DNA of 64,000 nt from Flavobacterium sp. 9R (GTDB lineage: Bacteria > Bacteroidota > Bacteroidia > Flavobacteriales > Flavobacteriaceae). The translations under genes were made by a program, and so were the position numbers. The stretch covers positions 787,456 to 851,455 of the forward strand of contig NZ_LR733413.1 in assembly GCF_902506345.1 (NCBI RefSeq). Reading direction: 5' to 3'. Below are positions 1-7,837 of this stretch, one piece after another. Each line of letters starts with the position of its first letter. Within the stretch, counting starts at the first letter, position 1. The notes beneath the pieces were generated by a model. The model did not search any database. It was not told where the DNA came from and saw only the letters and a program-made list of their open reading frames with translations.

Positions 1-38
1 ATTATATCCTTAATTACTATTCTGAAGATTATTCAATA

Positions 39-109
39 AAACTGACAAAGTCCTAATCGGGGCATAAGTAGCTAACTTTGATCGAAGAGAAGGTTCACTT
101 TGTCAGTTT
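39..109. repeat. 13-bp inverted repeat pair
   Basis: The 13 bases at 39-51 (AAACTGACAAAGT) are the exact reverse complement of 97-109. They are separated by 45 bases that contain no gene. It may be a decayed intergenic repeat or the remnant of a small non-autonomous element. No target-site duplication is evident. Confidence 0.45.
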
Positions 110-152
110 GGTTGTTGATTAAAAGTACTTTAAATTTATTTAGCAAATCTAA

Positions 153-214
153 AGGATGGGAGAGGCATCCTTGCTGTGCGGGGTTCGCACAGCAAGATAT
201 AGCGGACAGCGGGA
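153..214 (-). repeat. dispersed hairpin repeat, copy A
   Basis: A perfect 11-bp stem (170-180 with 186-196) encloses the loop GGGTT, which reads AACCC on the minus strand. On the minus strand the flank before the stem reads CGCTGTCCGCTATAT and the flank after it reads GATGCCTCTCCCATC. Copy B at 6366-6429 has nearly the same flanks and the same loop but a different stem sequence that still pairs perfectly. Similar hairpins with variable stems are, as far as I recall, frequent between genes in flavobacteria. The function is unknown. Confidence 0.75.
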
Positions 215-365
215 CAAATCGTGTGGTGCGCAAAAAAAGTGCTGCTCCTTCAACATTAAAAATATATAGTGTCAAATAGAGTATTTTATTTGAGATGTAA
301 TTGCTTAGAGGATTCAATTGTTTCTTTCAAAAAAGACTTTGGCTTCTTGTGGTTTTGATTGGCAT

Positions 366-393
366 AAAAAAAAGCGCTAATTGCGCTTTTTTT
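366..393 (-). terminator. rho-independent terminator (bidirectional)
   Basis: The stem AGCGC/GCGCT (373-377 with 383-387) carries a run of A on one side and a run of T on the other, so it can work in both directions. On the minus strand it lies 25 bases after the stop of the 24-residue peptide gene. Confidence 0.8.
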
Positions 394-418
394 GTTTTTA
401 ATGGTAGTGTTTACTAAC

Positions 419-493
419 TTATACAACGCTAGCTACAAGAAACAGTACTACTAAAATGATTACTACTACTTTTAAGTATTTTGAATTTCTCAT
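419..493 (-). CDS. 24-residue single-pass membrane peptide
   Basis: A very short reading frame: ATG at 493-491, TAA at 421-419. The product has 24 residues. It starts with a short basic head (MRNSKYLK) followed by an unbroken hydrophobic stretch rich in Val, Ile and Leu (residues 9-24), as expected for one membrane helix. The frame is followed 25 bases later by a strong terminator and preceded by an AT-rich leader, so it looks like its own transcription unit. I do not recognise a family. Tiny membrane peptides of this form often modulate a larger membrane partner, but nothing here names one. The main doubt is that a frame this short can occur by chance. The composition and the terminator argue against that. 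Confidence 0.5.
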   Translation of the reverse strand: MRNSKYLKVVVIILVVLFLVASVV

Positions 494-559
494 GATTGTT
501 TTTTTTGTTGTTTTCAAAAATATCAAAACTTTTTGATTTTGAGCTATGCGATGCGTATT

Positions 560-1912
560 TTAACGAATCGGAATTGGAAATACGGGCAAACTAGCATGGC
601 CTAAAGCATCTACTGACTGTACGGCAAAGAAATAATTGTCCTTTGAATAGGGGATTTCTATTTTGTTTTCTTTTGTGAAAATTGCTTTTTGCCAATGTGA
701 AGCACTCGTTTCTCTTATTAAAATGGTGTATCCAAAAACAGGTTTTCCTTGTGGAGCTTGCCAAACTAATACAGACGAATTGGTTAGTTCTTTAACTTCA
801 ATTCCGACGTTTTCTGGTGCTTTTGGTGACCAAGCTAAATTGCTGAAAGTAGCCAAATTAGAGCAGGTTACTTTGCGCATATATTCAAAGTCCATAAACT
901 CGGGTAAATCACCATATTGAATGTTGTTTTCTTTGCGTACGTTTTGATGTTGATGGTCATAGTTCTCATTCATTTCACAAAAACGTATGGCAGTAAATCC
1001 ATTTTGGCTAAAGGGAGTGTGGTCACCACCTCTTAAAAAGCGGTCATTTCTATACACCAATTGAATGTCTAATTGAGACACATATTGTTGGGTCACTGTT
1101 TTGATATAACGTGCCAATTGTCGGGAAGGACTATCGTTGTCTCGGTTAGTAGCTTTTCTCATTTTCGCTTCGGCCTCCGTTTCGGTATAAGGAATCGTTT
1201 CACTAAATACGCGAACTTGAGTGTTGTCGCGAAGTTGGGTACCACTTGATAAGCTATTGCCAATCATATCATTATTGAGCATTGCGATTAGGTTCCATTT
1301 TTGTTCTTTGGCTATATCGGCCAAATGTTTTGCTCCATATAATCCTTGTTCTTCTCCAACAACAGCAACAAATATGAGGGTAAACGGAAATTCTCTTTGG
1401 CTCATGATTCTGGCTAATTCCATCACACAAGCTACTCCAGAACCATCATCATTGGCTCCTGGCGCATCTGATTTGGCATCCATTACATCAGAAGCACGAG
1501 AATCCAAGTGCCCACTAATTATTAATACACGATTATCGGTTGGGTCAGTTCCTTTTAGGGTTGCCATTACGTTGCCTAGTTCACTATCCACAGCGATTCG
1601 TTTGCCATCGGCTTTGATGGTGAAATAGTCGATTTTAGAAGTCAATCGTCCATTAGAAGCTAATGCATATTTGTCAAATTCTGATTTTACCCAGCGCTGA
1701 GCAGCACCTATTCCGCGTGTGTTACTTTTAGTGTCACTTAAAGTATGTCGCGTACCAAAAGAAACTAATTTCTTTACAATGGCTTCTAGGTTTTCGGTTT
1801 TGACTTCATTCACCATTTTCAAGATTTCTGGGTCGGAAGTTGTGATTTGAGAGTGTAAATTTGGAACTACAAAGAGTAGTAAAAAGAGTTGAAAAAGTAA
1901 AGTTGGTTTCAT
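560..1912 (-). CDS. secreted M28 family zinc aminopeptidase
   Basis: Predicted exported metallopeptidase of the M28 (aminopeptidase Y/S) family that removes N-terminal residues from peptides using two zinc ions. I start at the ATG at 1912 because MKPTLLFQLFLLLFVV then begins a normal signal peptide ending in HSQ; a longer frame adds 11 residues ahead of it. Zinc-binding and catalytic signatures are all visible: SGHLDSR (His135), GANDDGSG (Asp155), VVGEEQG (Glu187/188), NNDMIGN and GGDHTPF. The last 85 or so residues look like a fibronectin type III domain (from PENVGIEV onward). The mature enzyme would be about 430 residues. It is transcribed alone, away from cvfB. I see no T9SS tail, so it is probably periplasmic. 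Confidence 0.9.
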   Translation of the reverse strand: MKPTLLFQLFLLLFVVPNLHSQITTSDPEILKMVNEVKTENLEAIVKKLVSFGTRHTLSDTKSNTRGIGAAQRWVKSEFDKYALASNGRLTSKIDYFTIKADGKRIAVDSELGNVMATLKGTDPTDNRVLIISGHLDSRASDVMDAKSDAPGANDDGSGVACVMELARIMSQREFPFTLIFVAVVGEEQGLYGAKHLADIAKEQKWNLIAMLNNDMIGNSLSSGTQLRDNTQVRVFSETIPYTETEAEAKMRKATNRDNDSPSRQLARYIKTVTQQYVSQLDIQLVYRNDRFLRGGDHTPFSQNGFTAIRFCEMNENYDHQHQNVRKENNIQYGDLPEFMDFEYMRKVTCSNLATFSNLAWSPKAPENVGIEVKELTNSSVLVWQAPQGKPVFGYTILIRETSASHWQKAIFTKENKIEIPYSKDNYFFAVQSVDALGHASLPVFPIPIR

Positions 1913-2058
1913 TGGAGTTAGTTTGATTTTTTCAAATTTAAACAATTAAAATAGTTTTAGGTATTTTGATTTAGAGATTAACACTTGTACAATGATGCGC
2001 TTCACAAGATACATCGAAGAATCTCAACGCTTAGCTCTAGAATAAAGCAAAGTCTTTG

Positions 2059-2066
2059 TACCTTTG
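2059..2066 (+). promoter_or_regulatory. Bacteroidota -7 box for cvfB
   Basis: TACCTTTG fits the TAnnTTTG consensus of flavobacterial promoters and is followed by C. It lies 21 bases before the cvfB start, which would give a short leader. I do not see a well-spaced TTG -33 element. Confidence 0.45.
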
Positions 2067-2087
2067 CGCCATAGAAAATAGAAGAAA

Positions 2088-2942
2088 ATGATTCAAATAG
2101 GAAAATACAATACCCTAACCATTTTAAGAGATACCAAAGTAGGTTTGTTTTTAGGCAACCCTGAGCAAGACCCAGAAGGAATACACGATATTCTTTTGCC
2201 TAACAAATATGTTCCAAACGAATTTGAAATTGGAGAGGAATTGATAGTTTTTGTGTATTTAGACCACGAACAACGACCAGTTGCCACCACTTTAGAGCCT
2301 TATATTTTATTGAATGAATTTGCTTTATTGCGAGTAAATTACATCAACCAAGTAGGTGCTTTTATGGATTGGGGAATGGAGAAAGATATTTTGGTTCCTT
2401 TCAAAGAGCAAGCGCGTCCTATGGAAAAAGGAAAGCGTTATTTAGTGTATTTGTATATGGATGAAAAAACAAATCGTTTGGTCGCTTCTAGTAAAACCAA
2501 TCAGTTTTTGAGTAATGATGTGCTTACAGTTGAAAAAGGAGAAGAAGTAGATTTAATCGTTTCGCATATTACCGAAATTGGGATTAACGTAATCATCAAC
2601 GAAAAACATAAAGGATTACTCTACAAAGATGAAGTATACGATGATGCTATTCGAACTGGGGACAGAATGAGAGGCTACATCAAAAATATTCGTCCTGATA
2701 ATAAGATTGATGTTTCGTTGCAAATTCAAGGGTATCAAAATATTGAACCCAATGCTGAAAAGATTTTGAATGAATTAAGAGCAAGTCGCGGTTTCTTACG
2801 TTTAAATGATAATTCTCATCCAGAAGACATCAAAACGGTTTTGAAGATGAGTAAAAAAACATTCAAAAAAGCCATTGGTGCTTTGTACAGAGATAAAGTA
2901 ATTGAGATTAAAGAAGACGGAATTTATTTGATTCAAGAATAA
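2088..2942 (+). CDS. CvfB-like S1 RNA-binding protein
   Basis: A 284-residue protein of the CvfB/YitL family, which consists of tandem S1-like OB-fold RNA-binding domains and a C-terminal winged helix. The repeated pattern of beta strands with VG-FLG, QVGAFMDWG and EIGINVIIN marks the S1 domains. The tail from about residue 215, including TVLKMSKKTFKKAIGALYRD, fits the winged helix. Family members affect virulence factor or stress gene expression in Firmicutes, but the exact role in Bacteroidota is not known to me. It is a single-gene unit with a promoter box upstream and a terminator 20 bases downstream. Confidence 0.85.
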   Translation: MIQIGKYNTLTILRDTKVGLFLGNPEQDPEGIHDILLPNKYVPNEFEIGEELIVFVYLDHEQRPVATTLEPYILLNEFALLRVNYINQVGAFMDWGMEKDILVPFKEQARPMEKGKRYLVYLYMDEKTNRLVASSKTNQFLSNDVLTVEKGEEVDLIVSHITEIGINVIINEKHKGLLYKDEVYDDAIRTGDRMRGYIKNIRPDNKIDVSLQIQGYQNIEPNAEKILNELRASRGFLRLNDNSHPEDIKTVLKMSKKTFKKAIGALYRDKVIEIKEDGIYLIQE

Positions 2943-2958
2943 TTCTAACGGCATAAAA

Positions 2959-2996
2959 TAAAAAAAAGGCTAATCGATATACGGTTAGCCTTTTCT
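2959..2996 (+). terminator. terminator after cvfB
   Basis: GGCTAATCG pairs with CGGTTAGCC (one wobble) around a 5-base loop. A run of A precedes the stem and TTTTCTCTTTT follows it. Confidence 0.8.
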
Positions 2997-3669
2997 CTTT
3001 TGATGACAAGATTGTCTTCAAAAAGGATGCATTCATAAGGTCTTTGTATCACCTGAAAAACAACAGTTATTAATATAAAGGAACTGCTTGTAATAGATTA
3101 ACTTAAGTGTAAAATACCTGTTGAATGTTTTGTCTTTAAATGGAATTTTCGATTGGTTCAGAATACTAGAATTAACCTTGCAATAAAACCATTAGTCTAT
3201 TATATATATTGTAAGGATTCAATTTCAGTTAAACTCCCTTATTTCTTTTAGGCAACCAAATTGAAAACACTTATTGTTGACTGTAGGTGCTACTATTATG
3301 TTCTAAAATACTTTGCAAACGAATCATCCATTTGCCCAATTGTTTTTGAAGTAGATTTTATCATTCTTTCCGAAAAAAATTGAGCGACATTTTTTTTAAC
3401 TAATTTCAAAAGCTTTCATTTTTTAAGGTTAATAATTCAGTGAAAAAATCCGCGCTAATCTAAGCTCAAAAAAAAGAAGTACAACGCTGATTAGCAATAA
3501 TTAAAAGTACTTATTTTTTTGACTCCTCTTTGTTAAAAATCTGATTTTCTAACCAATTTTAACACTTCAAAAAGATTCGTCAGATTAGGATTATCAAAGC
3601 TTATTCAATAAGAATAGTTTAAAATAGAAAAATGCTTTATTTTTACACTAAAATTTAAAATTGTAACTA
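2997..3669. other. 670-bp AT-rich gap, no gene seen
   Basis: No frame of convincing length or composition. A minus-strand stretch around 3280-3380 can be read as short protein-like pieces interrupted by stops, so a decayed gene end is possible but unproven. Around 3448-3465 there is a phrase (ATCCGCGCTAATCTAAG) like the degenerate intergenic repeats common in flavobacteria. Confidence 0.4.
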
Positions 3670-4500
3670 ATGGAATGGATTACCGCTAGAGAATTTGAAG
3701 ATATTACCTATAAAAAATGCAATGGTGTAGCTAGAATTGCATTTAACAGACCTAATGTTCGCAACGCTTTCAGACCCAAAACAACTTCCGAATTATACCA
3801 AGCCTTTTATGATGCACAAGAAGATACTTCTATTGGAGTAGTCTTGTTGTCTGCCGAAGGGCCTTCTACCAAAGATGGAGTGTATTCATTCTGCAGTGGT
3901 GGTGACCAAAATGCAAGAGGACATCAAGGCTATGTGGGAGATGATGGTCAACATCGTTTGAACATTTTAGAAGTACAACGTCTAATCCGTTTTATGCCAA
4001 AAGTTGTTATTGCAGTAGTACCAGGATGGGCTGTTGGTGGCGGACACAGTTTGCACGTGGTTTGCGATATGACTTTAGCTAGTAAAGAACACGCTATTTT
4101 TAAACAAACAGATGCCGATGTAACGAGTTTTGATGGCGGTTATGGTTCAGCGTACTTGGCCAAAATGGTAGGTCAGAAGAAAGCCCGTGAAATATTCTTT
4201 TTAGGACGTAATTATTCTGCCCAAGAAGCTTTTGAAATGGGTATGGTCAATGCTGTGATTCCACACGATGAATTAGAAGAAACGGCTTATCAATGGGCAC
4301 AAGAGGTATTGGCAAAATCACCAATGGCTATCAAAATGCTAAAATTTGCTATGAATCTAACCGATGACGGTATGGTAGGACAGCAAGTCTTTGCCGGAGA
4401 AGCCACTCGTTTAGCCTATATGACAGAAGAAGCCAAAGAAGGTAGAAATGCATTCCTAGAAAAACGCAAACCTAACTTCGAAAAGAAATGGTTACCTTAA
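3670..4500 (+). CDS. menB: 1,4-dihydroxy-2-naphthoyl-CoA synthase
   Basis: MenB closes the second aromatic ring in menaquinone synthesis by converting O-succinylbenzoyl-CoA to dihydroxynaphthoyl-CoA. The 276-residue protein is full length and shows the crotonase-fold signatures FCSGGDQNARG, GWAVGGGHSLHV (oxyanion hole), SFDGGYGSAYLAKMVGQKKA and the C-terminal EGRNAFLEKRKPNF. At residue 148 it has Asp in QTDADV, where the E. coli enzyme has Gly (QTGPKV). From published work on the family, Asp here marks the bicarbonate-independent (type II) enzymes. menA follows after 163 bases and menC lies 3.3 kb downstream on the same strand. The other men genes are not in the window. Confidence 0.97.
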   Translation: MEWITAREFEDITYKKCNGVARIAFNRPNVRNAFRPKTTSELYQAFYDAQEDTSIGVVLLSAEGPSTKDGVYSFCSGGDQNARGHQGYVGDDGQHRLNILEVQRLIRFMPKVVIAVVPGWAVGGGHSLHVVCDMTLASKEHAIFKQTDADVTSFDGGYGSAYLAKMVGQKKAREIFFLGRNYSAQEAFEMGMVNAVIPHDELEETAYQWAQEVLAKSPMAIKMLKFAMNLTDDGMVGQQVFAGEATRLAYMTEEAKEGRNAFLEKRKPNFEKKWLP

Positions 4501-4501
4501 A

Positions 4502-4640
4502 AGTTTATAGTTGTTCAATGGTTTAAATTTGTTTGAAATAGTTTAAGGTTGTTTAAAATTGTTTAATAGAGAACATTTTACATTATTTTTTAAACCTTTA
4601 AACAACTTTAAACCTTGTAAACTACCTTAAACTTTTAAAC
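4502..4640. repeat. TTTAAAC-rich imperfect palindrome
   Basis: The left half is built from GTTTAA units and the right half from TTAAAC units. GTTTAAGGTTGTTTAAA at 4541-4557 pairs at 16 of 17 positions with 4597-4613. It fills most of the menB-menA gap. No run of T follows it, so it is not a standard terminator. Confidence 0.65.
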
Positions 4641-4663
4641 ATTTTAAAAACAAAAAATAAGAA

Positions 4664-5626
4664 ATGAAACACTGGATTCAAGCCGCACGATTAAGAACTT
4701 TACCATTATCCGTATCGGGAATAATTGTGGGGAGTATGTATGCCTTAGCGCATCCAACAGAAGCTATTTTAACACCAACCGAAGTGTTCAATTGGTCTAT
4801 TTTAGGCTTTGCTTTGCTTACCACTTTGGGGCTGCAAGTATTGTCAAACTTTGCCAACGATTATGGAGATGGCGTAAAAGGCACCGATAACGAAGATAGA
4901 GTAGGGCCTAAACGTGCCATTCAAAGTGGAGTGATTTCTGCGCCAGCGATGAAGCGTGCCATAATCATCACTTCTATACTTACACTTTTATCAGCCATTA
5001 CATTAATTTATATTGCTTTTGGAGATACCAATTTTGTGTATTCGTTGTTCTATTTAGTACTTGGTGTTTTGGCTATTGCCTCAGCAATCAAATATACAGT
5101 CGGGACATCTGCTTATGGATATCGCGGATATGGAGACGTTTTTGTATTTATATTCTTCGGTTTGGTAAGTACGCTAGGAGTTAACTTTTTGTATTCTAAA
5201 CAATTGGATTTCGATTTGTTTTTGCCTGCAATTGGTATCGGATTATTGAGTGTTGCAGTACTTAACTTAAACAATATGCGAGACGAAGCCTCGGATAGAA
5301 AATCTGGAAAGAATACAATCGTGGTACAAATGGGCGGCGAAAAGGCCAAAAAATACCATTATTTCCTAATTATCACTTCAATGGTAGTCTTTGTTGTCTT
5401 TGCTTTACTCAATAATTTTAATATCGATCAATACTTGTTTTTAGTAGCCTATTACCCTTTGGTAAAACATTTGGACACGGTTAAAAAGAACACCAATCCC
5501 AAAGAATTAGATCCTGAACTGAAAAAAGTAGCCTTAAGTACTTTCTTTTTGTCAGTTCTTTTTTCATTGTGCATGATTTATTTCTTTTCAGACGTTATTG
5601 TGAATACTTTTATGGGTGGCCGATAA
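4664..5626 (+). CDS. menA: 1,4-dihydroxy-2-naphthoate prenyltransferase
   Basis: MenA attaches the polyprenyl tail to dihydroxynaphthoate in the inner membrane, giving demethylmenaquinone. The 320-residue protein belongs to the UbiA superfamily. The first Mg-diphosphate binding motif is NDYGDGVKGTDNEDR (about residues 65-80), and the second Asp cluster is around NNMRDEASDRKSGKNT (about 203-218). Eight or nine hydrophobic helices alternate with short loops. It is followed after 31 bases by the UPF0173 gene on the same strand. Length and motifs match the family and no residue appears to be missing. Confidence 0.96.
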   Translation: MKHWIQAARLRTLPLSVSGIIVGSMYALAHPTEAILTPTEVFNWSILGFALLTTLGLQVLSNFANDYGDGVKGTDNEDRVGPKRAIQSGVISAPAMKRAIIITSILTLLSAITLIYIAFGDTNFVYSLFYLVLGVLAIASAIKYTVGTSAYGYRGYGDVFVFIFFGLVSTLGVNFLYSKQLDFDLFLPAIGIGLLSVAVLNLNNMRDEASDRKSGKNTIVVQMGGEKAKKYHYFLIITSMVVFVVFALLNNFNIDQYLFLVAYYPLVKHLDTVKKNTNPKELDPELKKVALSTFFLSVLFSLCMIYFFSDVIVNTFMGGR

Positions 5627-5657
5627 AAGGCTTCTTTCAATCTTTAATTATTAAATT

Positions 5658-6335
5658 ATGAAAATTACATTCTACGGACACGCTTGTATCGGAATTGAAG
5701 TGGCAGGTAAACATATCTTGGTCGATCCATTTATCACAGGAAACCCAAAAGCTAGCCATATAAATATAAATGAACTAAAAGCAGATTACATTTTGATTAC
5801 CCATGCTCATTTTGACCATGTGCAAGATGTCGAGGCTATTGCTAAACGCACGGATGCTGTGATTGTTTCTAATTGGGAAATTGCTAATTATTATGGTGCC
5901 AAAGAACTAAAATTCCATCCGATGAATCACGGCGGAAGCTGGACTTTCGATTTCGGAAAAGTAAAATATGTTGCTGCGGTTCACTCAAGCGCCTTCCCAG
6001 ACGGAACTTACGGAGGAAATCCTGGTGGATTTGTAATCGAAGGAGAACACAAAAATATCTACATCTCTGGCGATACAGCACTAACAATGGATATGAAATT
6101 AATCCCAATGCGTACCAAATTAGATTTGGCGATTTTCCCAATTGGCGATTGCTTCACGATGGATATAGAAGACGCTATTATTGCTTCGGATTTTGTAGAA
6201 TGTGATAAAGTACTGGGCTGTCATTTTGATACTTTTGGTTTTATAGAAATCAATCACGAACAAGCCATCAAGAAGTTTTTCGACAAAGGAAAAGACCTAA
6301 TGCTTTTATCCATTGGCGAATCGATAGAATTGTAG
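5658..6335 (+). CDS. UPF0173 metal-dependent hydrolase
   Basis: A 225-residue metallo-beta-lactamase-fold protein of the UPF0173 (YtkL-like) group. Metal ligands are visible in THAHFDHVQD (HxHxDH), in the His of AAVHSS, in ISGDTAL (Asp) and in LGCHFDTF (His). No signal peptide is present, so it is cytoplasmic. The substrate is unknown for the family. It sits 31 bases after menA, probably in the same transcript, but I know of no functional link with menaquinone. The dispersed hairpin repeat lies directly after it. Confidence 0.9.
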   Translation: MKITFYGHACIGIEVAGKHILVDPFITGNPKASHININELKADYILITHAHFDHVQDVEAIAKRTDAVIVSNWEIANYYGAKELKFHPMNHGGSWTFDFGKVKYVAAVHSSAFPDGTYGGNPGGFVIEGEHKNIYISGDTALTMDMKLIPMRTKLDLAIFPIGDCFTMDIEDAIIASDFVECDKVLGCHFDTFGFIEINHEQAIKKFFDKGKDLMLLSIGESIEL

Positions 6336-6365
6336 TTCATTTGATATAGTAAGAGTTAGGAGCTG

Positions 6366-6429
6366 TTTCCTGCTGTCCACTATATCTTTACTGCCGAACC
6401 CCGGCAGTAAAGGATGCCGTTCCCATCAG
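6366..6429 (+). repeat. dispersed hairpin repeat, copy B
   Basis: A perfect 11-bp stem (6386-6396 with 6402-6412) encloses the loop AACCC. The left flank is TTTCCTGCTGTCCACTATAT and the right flank is GATGCCGTTCCCATCA. Flanks and loop match copy A at 153-214 (inverse orientation), while most inner stem pairs differ and remain paired. An outer, weaker pairing between CCTGCTG and CATCAGG can extend the structure. It lies between the UPF0173 gene and the TPR protein gene. Confidence 0.8.
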
Positions 6430-6476
6430 GGCTAGGGTCTAGTGCATTCATCACGCTTTGTTTTTATATTTTAATT

Positions 6477-7676
6477 ATGATTAAAAAAACATTCCTTTTA
6501 CTTTTTACAGTATTTTGTTGTTCTCCATCACTTCTAGCTCAAAAAACGGGCTATTGGGACAAAGAAAGAGCAACTTCTAAAGAAATTATAGTTTCCGCAA
6601 GAGACCGAATCATCATCAAAACAGAAGACTTACCTGTCGGAACTACCGAAGTCGTGTATCGCATTACGTTACTAGACGAAAACCAACAAATGGCGGGAAG
6701 TTTGGTTTCAGTACTAAAATCCATTCCAGACCCTACTGGAATTAGTCAAGGTTCTGCGGGTGCGGTGTTTATCTTGTCTAAAATCTCTGGTGATGATAAA
6801 TGCCAATACGCTATTTTTTCTTCCAATGCTGCAGCTACAACCTATCAAAAAACGGGGAGTACTACAGAGGCTTGTTTTTTACAAGAAACCCCTTTGAGTA
6901 AAGACGCCAAACGATTATCGACAGACAAATCAACTTGCTTGCAATCCAATGCCATTTGGTTTGGCTTCGAAAGCAAGAATTGGATTATGAAGCAAAAAAT
7001 AGTGCTAGAGGTTGTGCCTTGGGTCGATTATAAATTGAGTCGCGGCTGGAGCGCAAGCAATCGAAAAAACATTATCGAGCAATGTAAAACCTCCACAATG
7101 GCACAAAAAATGACCAATTCGGACGACTTTTGTGTTTGTGTTTTAGACAAAATCCAAAACAAATACACCCACACCGAGTTTCAAAAGCTATTAAAAGAAG
7201 AGCGTAACAAAGCTTTTAAAGATTTTGGCAACAGCTGTTTTGGTGAATCTAGCGTGTCTAATACAACCTATGCAGACGCAAGGAAGCAGGCGAGCCAATT
7301 AGCCAAACAAGGGAAACACGGCGAAGCTATCACCAAGCTAAAAATGATTATCAATGATGGCAAGGGCAAAGTACAAGATTATAATGCTATTGGAACCAGT
7401 TATTTGTTGACCAAACAATACGGTAAAGCCATTAAATTTTTGCAAGACGGCGAACGCATAGACGATGCCGAGTTGTTGATTAAGTTGAATTTAGCCCACG
7501 CTTATTTGTTAAACGACAACTACAAGTCAGCAAAAGCGATTTACAAAAAATACCAAAATCAAAATGTCACCGATAGTTTGAGTTGGGTTGAAAAGACCAA
7601 AGTGGATTTCGAAACCTTTCAAAAACTAGGAATTAAATCTGATGATTTTGAGAGAGTATTGAGTTTGTATAATTAA
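6477..7676 (+). CDS. exported TPR protein, unknown function
   Basis: A 399-residue protein with a signal peptide (MIKKTFLLLFTVFCCSPSLLAQ). I use the ATG at 6477 because an alternative ATG at 6414 lies inside the dispersed hairpin repeat and would place 21 odd residues ahead of a perfect signal peptide. The N-terminal 200 residues resemble no family I know. The part from about residue 270 (DARKQASQLAKQGKHGEAITKL, then YNAIGTSYLLTKQYGKAIKF and LNLAHAYLLNDNYKSAKAIY) contains three TPR-like helical pairs, suggesting a protein-binding scaffold in the periplasm. There are several Cys residues in the middle region. It is probably monocistronic; menC starts 161 bases on. Confidence 0.8.
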   Translation: MIKKTFLLLFTVFCCSPSLLAQKTGYWDKERATSKEIIVSARDRIIIKTEDLPVGTTEVVYRITLLDENQQMAGSLVSVLKSIPDPTGISQGSAGAVFILSKISGDDKCQYAIFSSNAAATTYQKTGSTTEACFLQETPLSKDAKRLSTDKSTCLQSNAIWFGFESKNWIMKQKIVLEVVPWVDYKLSRGWSASNRKNIIEQCKTSTMAQKMTNSDDFCVCVLDKIQNKYTHTEFQKLLKEERNKAFKDFGNSCFGESSVSNTTYADARKQASQLAKQGKHGEAITKLKMIINDGKGKVQDYNAIGTSYLLTKQYGKAIKFLQDGERIDDAELLIKLNLAHAYLLNDNYKSAKAIYKKYQNQNVTDSLSWVEKTKVDFETFQKLGIKSDDFERVLSLYN

Positions 7677-7837
7677 AAAATATCCTATTGTTGGAACGCG
7701 AATGACACGGATTAAACGGATTTTTAAATTAAAACAAGTGAAAATTCGCCTAGTGCGTCTTGTTTGTTTTCCATCATCAAAATTGAAGCTAGCAAGATTG
7801 TAAAGAATAATTCCACAAACTATTAAAACATACCATT

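Larger units (their letters stand above)
110..418. other. intergenic stretch, no gene seen
   Basis: About 300 bases with no convincing protein gene. A minus-strand open frame covering most of it overlaps the hairpin repeat at 153-214 and has no family resemblance or signal peptide, so I do not call it. The stretch contains the hairpin repeat and ends with the terminator at 366-393. Confidence 0.5.

Noticed and set aside
72..317. Minus-strand 81-codon open frame
   Set aside because: It runs through the hairpin repeat, has no family resemblance or signal peptide, and its codons reflect the palindrome.
3280..3380. Possible decayed gene on the minus strand
   Set aside because: Short protein-like pieces are split by stops in every frame and no family is recognisable, so chance cannot be excluded.
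6414..6476. Longer N terminus for the exported TPR protein
   Set aside because: The extra 21 codons lie within and just after the dispersed repeat and precede a complete signal peptide at 6477.
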